A stretch of DNA of 64,000 nt from Umbilicaria muhlenbergii (Eukaryota; Ascomycota; Lecanoromycetes; Umbilicariales; Umbilicariaceae). Positions 14,273-25,292 of this stretch are shown in pieces. Position 1 is the stretch's first letter, and the number at the start of each line of letters is the position of its first letter. A program made the position numbers and the translations under genes. The DNA lies in the NCBI GenBank assembly GCA_000611775.1, contig KK106982.1, positions 744,001 to 808,000 on the forward strand, given 5' to 3'. A model generated the notes under the pieces. The model was not told where the DNA came from, searched no databases, and was given only the letters and a program-made list of their open reading frames with translations.

Positions 14273-14580
14273 CCTAGGAAGTTCACTTCTGTTGCATTAA
14301 AGAAGCATTTGCTGATCTTAAGATGAAGATCGTGATGTCATAATGCAGTTAATACTTGTCATACATGCTTTTCATGTTCAGATTCATCTTTGCTAAAGAT
14401 CAGGATATCATCTAAATAAATCATGCAAATTATATCAAGAAACTCATTAAGAGTCTTATCAATGAAGGTCTGAAACATAACAGAAGCATTTGTGAGACTG
14501 AAAAACATGACAAAATATTCAAACAGATTAAATCATGTTTGAAATGCTGTTTTTCACTCATCTCTGCCCTTGATTTATAT

Positions 14581-14946
14581 TCAATTATATGCATTCTTGC
14601 AGTTCAGCTTAATGAACTTCTTGACTTCTTGAAGATGATTCAACATGTTTAATATAAGTGATAATGAGTAGTGATTTTTAATGATAATATCATTCAAGTG
14701 CTTATAATTAATGACTAATTGTAGGCTGCTGTCTGATTTCAGTACAAACATAACAGGTGAAGCTGCAGATGATATTAATTTACAAATTATGCCTGTCTTC
14801 ATAACATCATCTAAATATACCTTCAGTACATTGAGCTCAGTTGAAAACATTGAGTATAACTTTCTGAATGAAGATTGCTGCCTTGATTTCAAGTTAATAA
14901 CATGATCATGTGAATCTCTCTCAGGTAAAGACTGCTTCTCAGTCAT
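14581..14946 (-). pseudogene. Reverse-transcriptase N-terminal region of outer Gypsy element
   Basis: Translation shows the conserved start of Gypsy reverse transcriptase: LPERDSHDHVINL, then the YLDDVMKTGII block, SAASPVMFVLKSD, and a LNDIIIKNHYSL segment. It sits directly beside the insertion point of the inner element, showing that the inner element landed in the outer pol. Decayed. Confidence 0.85.
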
Positions 14947-17026
14947 TTAAAATATGTCTGTGAAGTCATGATATTCAGGAGGTAGACTGTCATAAACATT
15001 GTTATACTTTTTATCATATCATAATGAGTTCATCTGTAGGGTATATTTTTTCATATCAGTCACTAGGTTCATCAGCTCTATAAAGCAGTTGATAATGATG
15101 AGGTTGTTCATATATAAGACATTCTTCAACACCTTCTTTTCATCAGTGATGAATATATAATGTGCAGTAATATGTTTTAACTTTCTTCATAAAAATTTAC
15201 CTGTATCATAGTAGTGATTTGAGTTTGCATGAATTAGAAATGATAATCTGAGAATAAAAGGAGCTGATGTGTTGTCTTGTGTGATAAAAAAATGATTATT
15301 ATAGTGATAAAGTTGATCATCAGTGTCATACATTATAATCATCAGTATGACAGACTCTGATAGCTCAATCACATTACTTCATGCATTACTTTAAGCCTCA
15401 TAGGATTCAGTCAGTAGAGATAATTTATTAATAATGTCTCATGTGATTGTATTGCCCTGACTGCTGTTGTTGATAATATATGAATATTGTGAGGATTTGC
15501 TCATCATATCACTCATTGTCATTATGTGCAGTTTTACCTCTAGTTGCCCTGATATCAGATGTGAAATATCATTAATAATCAGTAATGAGGCAAACTGAAG
15601 ATGATTCATGAGTCATTTATTTACATTAACTGCAGTGAAGACAGCTGTAGATCATTTAATCATATAATTATTTATTCAATGACTGATGACTTCACATTTA
15701 ATGCAGAGATCTGCTGACTTTCATGCATTTACTTTATTTCTGAGAATAAAGTCTCCTTGTCAGCATGAAGAAGCTGCAGATGTTTATGTTGTCATTATAA
15801 TTATTTTTTCAGTGATTAATAAGTGATTAAGGTTCTGACTCTGATTGTGATTACTCTCTCAGTAAAAACCTCATGAATTGTTTTCTCTTTCACAGTTGAA
15901 TTGATTACATATTGTTTATTATTCAGTGAGGAATTCTTTTCTGTCATAATATGACATTTGTGTTGTATTTTTATTAATATCATCAATCTTGTTCTGATGA
16001 TCCTTTTTATTGTTCAAGTAACTTCAGAATGATTCATGATTGATGATGATGTCAAGATGTGTTAAGATTTCTTACATTAACTGTCTTGCAACCTGCATCA
16101 GATCTCAATATCATAGTTCAGTTAAAACATGATGTGAAAGTCTTAATCATCAGTGATCTTAAATGAGCATCTCACTGATCTCTTTGTGTGAAACTGAAAG
16201 GAAGCAGTAGAGTTCTAATAATTTATCATATTAAAAAGTGATTGTATCATTGTTGTGAGATTCAACTGCATTAAAGATGATGATATTTCATTTATTTGTA
16301 TCTTCATCAGGAGATAAGTTCTTCTTTAAAATCTTTAAAAAATTATTGTAAATGATTTAAGCATAATCATGCTGTTCCTTTTACTTTCATCAATCACTCA
16401 TGACTGTCTTTTCTAAGTGAGAGGCTGCTTAAATGATAAAATCTCATTTAATAAGAAATTGCTCTGACATCAGCTTCTGACTTTGATTAATTTTATTCAA
16501 GTATTTTTAAAATTTTCATCTAGTGACTTTAACACCTTCTGCATAAAAGTGAGGCTCTCATGTCTTGATGAGATATTAAAAAGGAAGAGGTGTGATGTTT
16601 ATCATAATTCAACATCATAATCTGTGTGATGAACCTGTGTCATTCTCTGAGTTTATCATAATTAAAGAATTTTCTTACAGATGTTAATTGAGCTTCTGAA
16701 GCTTTCTTTTATTGTCCTCAAACTCAATTTCTTGTCATACACATTGTAATTGTAGTCACTGACACTCAATGACTTCCTGATTATGAGCAGTGATTGTCTC
16801 AAGATTTTTAATGATGTCATCAGAGTTACCTGCAGTGATATGTTCATCATCATCAATGATGTCAGAAGTAGGGGTATTAATGACTGATAATGTAAACCTG
16901 TTAATTGAAGAGCCTGCTTTAACTTGATTATCAATTGTTTCACTGATCTGATGAGATTGAAGTGTTGATGTCATCATGTTTTATACTTTTGACATGACCG
17001 TTCACCTGAAGGTACTGAGTGATCAG

Positions 17027-17315
17027 TATGTAAAAAGTTGAGTGTATAATGATCATCATAAAGGTGTTGAACAGGGTGTTGTAAGCAGTAAAGTCATGAT
17101 AAAGTCAATGCAGTGAGTATACATCTTTTATTCAGTGACAAAACTGATCACTGAGGAAGCAAGCTTCTGAATCTCCTTGTAAAAAGTTTTCACTTAATGT
17201 CAAGGCGCTAGATGCTAAGTCATCATGTTTATATATAATGTCATACTATAGTGTCATATTATAGTGTTGTATTATAGTGTTGTATTATCATACTATTATA
17301 TGATAGCTCTGACAT
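17027..17315 (-). repeat. LTR of outer element, 5' copy
   Basis: Direct repeat of 381-668. It ends ...GCTCTGACA and is followed immediately by TTCTGAACTCACAT, the continuation of the tandem-array unit interrupted at the left LTR. That shared TTC(T) is the best candidate for a target duplication. Confidence 0.75.
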
Positions 17316-17510
17316 TCTGAACTCACATTTTTTAAGTTAATATTTATGAAGACTGATCATATGTAATGAGCTTCTGAAGTCATATTTTTTAAGTTAATAT
17401 TTATAAAGGCTGATCATGCATAATGAGCTTTTAAAGTTGCATGTTTAAAGTAATATTTTGAAGACTAATCATGTGTAATGAGCTTTTAAAGTTATATTTG
17501 TAGATTTAAT
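17316..17510. repeat. ~56-bp tandem array, right half
   Basis: About three more copies of the 56-bp unit found at 1-380, with cores ATGTAATGAGCTTCTGAAG, GCATAATGAGCTTTTAAAG and GTGTAATGAGCTTTTAAAG. Same orientation and same spacing as the left half. Confidence 0.8.
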
Positions 17511-18360
17511 GAGTTTAATTAATATTTTTTAAACTCATCTTAATTTCTTTATCAGATGCACAACATCTGATAAGTATTAATAAAAAACATCATGTGAAAG
17601 TGTGAGTTTTTTATCTTTTTTATAAACTGTTAATATCTTTATATATTAATATTAATATCTTTATATATTGATATTAATATCTTTATATATTGATATTAAT
17701 ATCTTTATATATTGATATTAATATCTTTATATATTGATATTAATATCTTTATATACAGTATTATAATAAACACATTATGAGATTTAATAAACTTTACAGC
17801 AGCGCTAATAAGTTAGTATATAATAAGAAAAATAATTATTATAATATAATAACATATTTAATTTAATATCTTATAAGTGATTTAATAACACACAGTAAAA
17901 CTTTGCATCTCTTTTTTTCTTTCTTTTTTAATTATTAATTTTAATAATATAGAATTATATTTCACTTCTATTATTATATCTCATATTATCACAAATTTCA
18001 TTATATACTCTTAATGATAAAGAGTGCTATAGCTTCACAGAAAAGAAAAAGTGCAACTTGTTGTTAATACAAATACCTCAAGAGAGGCTTAAGAAGACTT
18101 AATAAAATCAAATAATTTACAAAGCCTTTAAAGAATTACATTATGAGGAAATGAAATCAATGAGACTGCCAATGATAAGCAGTCAGTATTATTGTGGCAT
18201 GTGTAAGCAGTAAAGGCACAATGTGATGACTTGTCATCATTTACATAATTAATTGTGAGCGTTTCTATGGGTTCTATGAGTTCTATGATGAGGGGGCGTA
18301 GATTATTCATTTCTATAGAAGCAGAGGTAGAGTATTCAAAATTTAAAGTTTACAGAGCAT
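17511..18360. other. AT-rich, non-coding edge of the AT block
   Basis: Very AT-rich sequence with no credible gene or LTR. It contains the 22-bp tandem repeat at 17,629-17,757 listed separately. The short minus-strand reading frame at 18,128-18,310 resembles nothing I know. Composition changes abruptly near 18,360, after which CpG and GC content are ordinary. Confidence 0.6.
17629..17757. repeat. 22-bp AT minisatellite, about 6 copies
   Basis: Nearly perfect tandem repeat of TTAATATCTTTATATATTGATA, about six copies. The first copy has A instead of G near its end. The homogeneity contrasts with the heavily mutated repeats next to it and suggests a recent expansion. Confidence 0.9.
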
Positions 18361-18786
18361 ATAGTTTATTCGCCCTATTTCTAGATCTGCCGCCAACGCC
18401 ATCGAAAGGGTCGAGCCAATCATAGTCGCCTCTCTCTAAGCTGTGAAAGCAAGCAACCCACGCTGATGCAACGCCAACTTCAGGTCAAAGCAGCAGTCCA
18501 GCCCAGGTCCAAGTGTGAGGCTAAACTTTTCGCTTGGTCCCTGGACATCAGGGGGGGGCACGGATTCCGGAATAGACTACACTACTCGGCATTACCGGCC
18601 TCGTCCGATAAACAGTTCAAAACGTTTCTGCAAACTGGGCTCGGCTCGAAGCCATCTGCTCGTGCATCACGTTTTACAGGTGTAAAAACTCGTGACACTT
18701 TCACATACTGATTTCTGTCACATGTCTCCCAGCCTAACCTTAACCAACGTCTTCCAGAATTGAACACCGAACACCCAAAGTCCATG
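18361..18786. other. Boundary DNA, no gene seen
   Basis: Normal-GC sequence between the AT-rich block and the stop codon of the CLC gene. It would include that gene's 3' untranslated region. The reading frames here lack any family resemblance. Confidence 0.5.
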
Positions 18787-21660
18787 TTATCGGTCCTGCA
18801 ACTCCATGGCAACCGTTTCATCATCTTCAGTTCCTTCCATCATGGGTTCGTCTGAAGATGGCTGGATAGGTTCCAGGTAGTCCCTTGGGTCCTGGGCCTC
18901 CGAGGCAAGATGACTGGGGCCTCTGCCTCCCAGCTTGATCCTTCCGCCAGAGACGCTGTTTACTCTATCTGCCAGCCAGTCAGCTATGCCACTGATCATG
19001 GTCCATAGCTTCTCTTGCCTGTCATCGTGTGCCGTGTCGTCCCGTGGTGTCTCCTGGGCCTCCACCTTGAACTGGTATTTCAGGCAATCCTTTACCGTAA
19101 CCAGGCCAGTAAGTCGACCGCGATACTCGACAAGGATTACCCTTGGCCCCATCTTCTTGAACAGTTCCATTACCGTTTCAAGGGGTAACCGTGGGTGGAC
19201 AGCCAGAGGTGTTGGGTCAATGAAACGACTGAAATCCACCGACTGTTGGCCGGAAGAAGATGCGATTGAATCAAATGTAACGGCCGGGGCGGCTACTGAT
19301 GTGGTACGAACAGCCGTCGACACTGGCTGCGTGAAGGAACATTTCGCATTGGGCGAAACGAAGCTTTCCTTCTTGGCACGGTCGATGGCATATCGTAGTT
19401 CTGTACGTCCAATGTAGCCAAGGAGGGTCCTTGATGTGCGGTCCTCAACGACGGGAAAACCCTGGAACTTGCTCGAGGCAAGGACTCTTTCAAGACCTCG
19501 TAAATCAAGCCCGGACGATGGAAGGATGGTAACCTCGCTTGTCATGACTTGCGAAACGGGAACGCCAAACGAATGCTCTTCCTTGTTGTCCAGAAATGGG
19601 AATCCATTGAACCAGATCATTCGGTCTGCTATGCCACCTTTACTAAAGCGATCGCTGACCGCTTTCGTAACACCGACAACGATCTAAAGAGATTTAGTTA
19701 CTGAATAGCTGATACGTGGGTATGTGGTCTGAGAGCTCACCATTGTAGGCAGAATGTACGTCAGAGCCCCTGTCAATTCGAACATGATCACGACCACTGA
19801 GACCGTGATATGCATTATTCCACTCAGCGCAGCGCCAGCACCGAGGAAAGCGTATGTACCAGGTGTAATGCACGGTACATCTGGTTCACATGCGGCAAAG
19901 AATGCTGACTGGGGAAATGCCTCATGGAGCGCCTGCACCAGGATCCCCACCATCCTCCCAAATGATGCGCCAATCGCCATAGATGGCACAAAGATGCCGG
20001 CCGGTACCTTGCATCCGTAAGAGATGATGACAAGAGCTGTTCTCATGACGGTCGCTAACGCCAAAGACAAGACCATTGACCAGCGATTTTTGACGCTACT
20101 ATAACTCAGTATGCTGAAATTTCAATGTAGACAGTAACTTACTCGCACAAACCGTCGTAGTCATGTCCTCCTTCGCACTCAAGGAAAAGAATCTCCATGC
20201 TCTCTGTCATATCAATCCGTAGGAACATGTTAGGGTAGCAACATACGGCTGTACCAGCAGCCAAAAGAGTTGCTTCAAGTATTGCATACTTCGTAAGGTA
20301 CCTCTTGCGGAATGCTTGGGCTTTTAAGTTCCACTTGATGACGAAAGCGCCATAGAGTCCTCCAAAAATGCCAATGAAGATGTAAAAGATAATCTCAAAG
20401 AAGTGCCAGGACCGGTCGTACTTGACTTGGAACATGACCAATTGCCCAGTCCGGAATGGATTCATAGCCTTTTATGGTCCGGAAATCAGCGCCGGACAGG
20501 AACGATATATCCTTCAAAGCTTACCGCTAAGACCGCCGTAGCGACAAGTGCACAGAAATAACTCCGCCACATAGTCTTTAAAGGGAAATAAGACGACATT
20601 TCCTGGGAGCTGTCAAAAGCCTTCCTACCAAGCTGGCTACGAGCGTCACACTCACTTCTAAAGAAAACAGAACACCACCAATGGGACTACCAAAGGCCAC
20701 GGCAACACCTGCTGCCGCGCAAGCGCTCAGAATCTCTCGAGTCTTGGCCGCGTTCCGCTTGTACTTGTCGAAGAACCTCGATATTACATTGCCGGTGCAT
20801 ACAGCGTAGTGGACACTTGGACCTTCTTTCCCAACAGATAACCCTGACGCAATGGCAAGCGGCAGGCAGATGGATTTGATCAAAAGCGTCCAGAACCCTA
20901 AGAAGCCTTTCATGACGAAACCGGCTATGATGCACTTTATCTCTGATATGCCTGAGCCGGCGGCATAGGGGGCAAAGGATTTGACTAAACTGGCGGATGT
21001 CAGGGCGAAGAGTGTCTGCGAGCATAGTCAATAGTGCAGCAGGCAAAGTGTAGTAGTAAGCCCACCGAAAACATAAAATAGAGTAAGTAGTTGACCGGCC
21101 ATATCGAGCTCCATCTATGCCATTCATCACATCCTGTGGCTATCAGCATGAGAGTAGGATCTATTGAAGGTACACTCACCATTCTCGGCTCCCCAGCAAC
21201 AAAAGCTTTCATTCAAGTAAAATGCAGTTGTGCAGTATCCAAGCTTGACATCTGAGAGCCACTCCGTAACTATGTTCAAAAATGCAGCATTCAGACCAAT
21301 AGCCGCTCCTACGAGCGTGACAACAATCCACGCTTGACCTGCATCGTACGACTCCCACAGCTTCTGCCTCCAACCCAAACCACCTTGTCTCTCCAAAAAC
21401 CCTGCGTTCTCTCTCCGTTTGGCCCTTCTCCTTAGCTGCTCCCGCGCAGCGTCTTGCACCCAATCTATCGTCGTAAAGTCCTCATATCTTTTGATCTCTT
21501 CTATCTCTTCTGTGATTGTATGCTCGGCGAAGCCTACCGAAGCTCCATTCTGCCCTTGCTCAGCGGATGATAGAGCGGAAAGCCGCCTAGAGATTCCTCG
21601 ACCTGGCAGACACGGTCGGCGAGGATCCTGCACAGCTAGAGACGGTGAGCGAGAGTTCAT
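18787..21660 (-). CDS. GEF1: CLC-type chloride/proton exchanger (Gef1-like)
   Basis: A voltage-gated chloride channel family protein, most like fungal Gef1 and animal CLC-3/5, which work as Cl-/H+ antiporters in Golgi, endosome or vacuole membranes. The start at 21,660 opens a cytosolic N-terminus with an Arg-rich [13 protein letters not shown] segment before the first membrane helix ([16 protein letters not shown]). Conserved pore motifs follow in order: [10 protein letters not shown] near 20,950, GKEGPSVH near 20,820 (its Glu is the gating residue), [12 protein letters not shown] near 20,660, and [15 protein letters not shown] near 19,990. The C-terminal cytosolic part (18.8-19.6 kb) contains a pair of CBS domains. 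At least six exons; donors such as GTGAGT at 21,179 and acceptors such as TTTAG at about 19,685 join the frames exactly at conserved positions. It is the first host gene beside the AT-rich block and appears intact. It is divergent from the histone-fold gene. Confidence 0.95.
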
Positions 21661-22109
21661 TACATCTGGTCATGGTAAGAGGGTTGTATGTTCTCCGGTA
21701 AGATAGGCTGTATCAAGCCGGTGGATCGAGGCTGGACGGAAGTTGCCGCACGGTACACTATGCCCGACTAAGGGCTACACAAGAACAGTCAACAACGACG
21801 TGTCTATTGCTTGTTTTTGCTCTGTGCATGTTGCTAGTAGGTGTCTAACCCTCCAAGTAATGCTAACTCGGCTGACTCGATGTCAAGGGAAGGCTTAGAC
21901 AGCCCAATTACCGATCGCTACTCGTGCTTTGAGCCCTAAGGACGGCTCTCAATTGAGTAATTTCGAGCATTCGAAGCTAGCTCGTCCCCAAAACACTGTT
22001 GACTCAAGACCTCAATCACTGCTTCACATTGCCATTCTTACCCTCCAACTCAAGCAATATACTTGACGCCCCTAGAATCTACTCCCCACCACTTCTACTC
22101 CACAACACC
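21661..22109. promoter_or_regulatory. Divergent promoter region, CLC / histone-fold gene
   Basis: 450 bp between two divergent start codons. It must carry promoter elements for both genes. I see no recognisable operator or clear TATA box; a CT-rich stretch precedes the right-hand ATG. Confidence 0.4.
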
Positions 22110-22909
22110 ATGCCTTATAACAACACGGCAATACCGCCACCAGAGGAGATTACAGGCTCGGCAGCCTTGCCTTGTGCGTATCTTCGCTGAACCAGTGAAA
22201 GAGCCTCTTTTGCTGATTGTGCGGGTCTTCAGTGGCACGTGTGAAGCGAATACTGCAATTGGACGAGGATATCAACCAGTGCTCCAACAACGCAGCTTTT
22301 GTTATTACAGTAGCTACTGTATGCTCGACTCTATATGCGAACGGTCTTAACGGAAGGCGTGAAGCTCACGTCTACAGGAGATGTTCGTTCGCTACCTTGC
22401 GGAACAGGCGCATAATGTAGTAAAATCGGAAAGAAAGCCTAGGCGGAACATACAGTACAAAGATCTTGGTACGTTTGTTTCGGCCCAACAACAGCTCCGT
22501 CGTAGGTGATAACAGATCCAAAGCCAATGCTGTTTCACGTATCGACAATCTCGAATTCCTATCTGATGTCATCCCACGCACGCAGACGTACGGCCAGTAT
22601 ATGGAGAAGAAAAATAGAGAGTACAAGGAGACCAAGTCTAGGGAGGCAGCCCGGAGTAGAGCCATTGAAAACGGACAGACAACTCTCGATGGCTCAAAGC
22701 TACAGCAGAACGGGACGCACGCTGACACCGAAATTGACGATGATGAGCATACACATGAACCTATGGCAGGCGGGGACGGCGGTAATCCTCTGGCCACTAC
22801 TGCACAATCGAGTCAGCCAGGCAGGGCCAATGGAACGCTTGTCTTCGAACATTATGAGCCGAATGTTGCTAGCCGGCGCGATGCGTCTGGCGATGTGGAA
22901 ATGGAGTAA
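22110..22909 (+). CDS. Histone-fold protein of CHRAC / DNA polymerase epsilon (Dpb3/Dls1 type)
   Basis: A CBF/NF-Y-type histone-fold protein like fungal Dpb3/Dls1, a small subunit of DNA polymerase epsilon or of the ISWI-CHRAC remodeller. Four exons join cleanly: 22,110-22,173, 22,233-22,318, 22,378-22,468 and 22,524-22,909, giving 208 residues. The fold runs from LPLARVKRILQLDEDI through SNNAAFVITVATEMFVRYL and RKPRRNIQYKDLANAV to NLEFLSDVIPRT (about residues 20-110). The tail is acidic and low-complexity, ending in DVEME, as in relatives. The ATG at 22,110 matches the usual MPYNN-type start. The partner would be a Dpb4-like protein, which is not in this window. The role is chromatin-linked replication or nucleosome sliding in the nucleus; which complex it serves cannot be decided from sequence alone. 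Confidence 0.9.
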
Positions 22910-23274
22910 GGATTGTAAGGTATCAAGCATTTAGCAAGGCGTATGGTGAGGGCCTCACATTTCCTGGCGCATTCAGGGGTACGGCAGGGCCGGGCGTTAA
23001 GGTGCAAGTGCGATTGGTATTTTGTATTCTTATGGTTATCGATGCTCTGTCTGTATGGTCAAAGATGAAGACCCAGACTGGTCTAGCCATCAATATGCAA
23101 AAAAAGAATATCAATACTTTGTACAAGTACTTCAAAACAACTAAAAGATGCCTACGAGGCCTCGTAGCTGAAAACCTCGCTTACGTAACTAGTGCGCTTT
23201 TTGCATGACCTTTCATGCCATGACGACCTTTTGAATACACCGACAGAACCGTGACACCCTTATCACCGCCCAGA
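22910..23274. other. Intergenic, no gene seen
   Basis: 365 bp between two co-directed genes: the 3' end of the histone-fold gene and the promoter of the Rieske gene. It includes pyrimidine/purine-rich stretches but no recognisable RNA gene or repeat. Confidence 0.4.
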
Positions 23275-24249
23275 ATGGTTGCTCTCACCTCTACTGCCAG
23301 CAGCATGCTGCGAACATGCGCGCGGCAGCAATTGCCTGCTCTACGCGCCACATCAGTCGCAAGTCAGCGGCGGGGCAGAGCAACCGCTGTTGAGAGATCC
23401 GCGGGTGAATATGATCGTACACCCGCCTTCGATAGCCCGTTCAGGAATCCCGATGTCAGTCCGAGTACGAAGATCCCTAGCTTTAAGAATTATATGAGCA
23501 AGAAGGGCGAGACGTCGAACAAGACTTTCCAATACTTCATGGTCGGGTCAATGGGTCTATTGGCCGCGGCGGGAGCAAAAGCCACAGTACAGGGTAGGTT
23601 ACATATATGAGCATCCGGAGGTCTTTGGGATACTTCGGAATTGCAAAGTGTAGGATGACGGGCTTCTTAAAGGCTCGGTGGCTAATACGTGGGCTCTTAG
23701 ATTTCCTGGTCAACATGTCCGCATCCGCCGACGTGCTGGCGCAAGCAAAGGTCGAAATCGATCTGAGTACTATTCCTGAAGGCAAGAATGTATGTCTAAC
23801 CACGGCCAATGGTTGAAGAGGTTGTCGGTAACAGTATCAGGTCATCATCAAATGGCGAGGGAAGCCTGTTTTCATCCGCCACCGCACTCCGGATGAGATC
23901 AAGGAAGCCGAGGACACCAAATGGGAATCGTTGCGAGATCCTCAGCCAGACTCGGACCGTGTTCAGAAACCGGAGTGGCTTATAATGTTGGGTAAGTACT
24001 TTCCCTGGGGATGCGCCGTGGCCGACGGACGGTTTGTAACATGGGCTAATATATTCTCGTCACTTAGGTGTTTGCACACACTTGGGATGTGTACCGATTG
24101 GCGAATCGGGCGATTTTGGTGGATGGTTCTGTCCTTGCCATGGTTCTCACTACGACATCTCAGGACGAGCACGGAAAGGACCTGCGCCCCTGAATCTGGA
24201 AATCCCTCAGTACAGCTTTCCTGAGGAGGAGAAAGTGGTCATCGGATGA
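23275..24249 (+). CDS. RIP1: Rieske iron-sulfur subunit of cytochrome bc1 complex
   Basis: Ubiquinol-cytochrome c reductase iron-sulfur protein, complex III of the mitochondrial inner membrane; it moves electrons from ubiquinol to cytochrome c1. The N-terminus ([20 protein letters not shown]) is a typical Arg-rich mitochondrial presequence. A single membrane helix follows ([19 protein letters not shown]), then the soluble head with the two cluster-binding boxes CTHLGC and CPCHGSH near 24,070-24,160, supplying two Cys and two His ligands. Four exons, joined at VQ/DFLVNM, EGKN/VIIKW and MLG/VCTHLG, all at GT-AG sites. It ends in EEEKVVIG. The ATG at 23,275 fits the family; the frame upstream lacks one. 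It looks complete and functional. Confidence 0.97.
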
Positions 24250-24799
24250 TTTGTATATACTGGTGAATAGCGCTTGTGAGCAAGCGGAGGTTCGGATCCA
24301 ACAAAGCTGTACCGTAGAGCCATAGAGGAAGTGTTCTGCTTGTACGATTCTCTTCCATTCGAGCGTCATCTTATCTAATCCCGGCTCTGACACTTACATG
24401 GAGCCTTTGTTGTGATTCGATATGGCAAGATATGTTCCTTCACCAACTTACATCTTTGGCAGATCTAGCGCATTCAACCTCACCCAACTTCACATGCAAC
24501 TGGAGGACTAATGTTAAAGGCTGAGCTGTTAGGATATGGCCAAGAAGAGGAGGGGAGGTATAGAGGAGGTCAGGCTGTGCTGTTCCACACAAGGGCGGTG
24601 GAGGAACCACATGGCGACTATGAAACTAACAGACAGACGCAACGAGCCAATCAGCAAGCGCCGTCGCCGACAATCCAACAAACACCCCCACATAGAGGCT
24701 TCAGTAATATCACTTGCATCCGCTGACATAACTTACATGGCAGACCAGCAACATCTTTCCCTTTTCGACATCATGCTCTTGGGTGCATCTGAACAATCA
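24250..24799. other. Intergenic, no gene seen
   Basis: About 550 bp after the Rieske gene. Several short frames on both strands lack family resemblance. It may contain an unrecognisable start of the Hsp70-like relic that follows. Confidence 0.35.
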
Positions 24800-25292
24800 C
24801 TGGTTACGTTGATTATGGCCTTGGGCTCTATCAGAACTACGCAGACGCCGCTGGAAGCTGGACGGAAGAGACAGACATGCCGGTCGAGATGGCCTCGGTA
24901 ATCTTATATGAGGAGTGTTCTTACGACTTCTCTAGAGAGCGTGAAGACGACTTGCGCTGCTATTAATTAACCGACGAGCTAGGTTTGGATTTCGGACTCG
25001 GTCATGACTCCATACATGCAAAGTCGAGCGGAACGTATTACTAGGAAAGCGTCCGTGACAGAATCAGAGAGCTTACCGGGGAAGACTGGAGCCATTGCCG
25101 ACTCACGAAGGTGCTCTTACTAGGTGAATCTGCTCCTGACGTGACCTCTTGAAGGTGCTCGAGGGATCGCTTGGACTCTAAAGATGACATGCCAGACGTT
25201 TTCAAGAATGATGCCGTCTGCGCTGCTGCAAAGGGGGTGGTGGAGTTTGCGAAATGGACGTCATATAATTATGGGAAAAATGACGGACGTAA
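24800..25292 (+). pseudogene. Relic of an Hsp70-like (actin-fold ATPase) gene
   Basis: Three plus-strand fragments resemble the fungal family of Hsp70-like ATPase-domain proteins found in many Pezizomycotina. The first, near 24,805-24,960, has VDYGLGLYQNYADAAGSW and an ILYEECSYDFSRERED stretch. The second, near 25,045-25,155, has RDRIRELTGEDW and LTKVLLLGESAPD, like the phosphate-2/adenosine loop region of the fold. The third, near 25,190-25,290, has NDAVCAAAKGVVEFAKW, like the usual end of the domain (DPVYAAARGAA). The fragments are in order but in different frames and separated by stops, with no upstream N-terminal half seen. I read it as a dead host gene copy. The family assignment is from memory of motif patterns and is moderate only. 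Confidence 0.45.

Larger units (their letters stand above)
381..17315 (-). mobile_element. Outer Gypsy-type LTR retrotransposon, decayed
   Basis: A Ty3/Gypsy-like element on the minus strand, bounded by direct repeats of about 288 bp (381-668 and 17,027-17,315) that share long stretches such as AAAGTCAATGCAGTGA. Its pol is recognisable at 14,581-14,946, where the reverse-transcriptase N-terminal region reads like other Gypsy elements (an LPERDSHDHVINL stretch, then a YLDD-type and SPVMFVLKSD-type segment). Gag-like sequence lies near 16,660-16,980. A second LTR element (5,675-14,272) is inserted in its pol region; without that insert it would be about 8.3 kb, a normal Gypsy size. The element is broken by many mutations and must be inactive. 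The flanks on both sides are the same 56-bp array, so it jumped into that array. Confidence 0.8.

Noticed and set aside
22372-22797. Minus frames opposite the histone-fold gene
   Set aside because: Shadows of the spliced plus-strand gene, whose four exons match the family exactly.
24278-24310. GGTTCGGATCC resembling a tRNA T-arm
   Set aside because: No acceptor, D or anticodon arms at the right distances.
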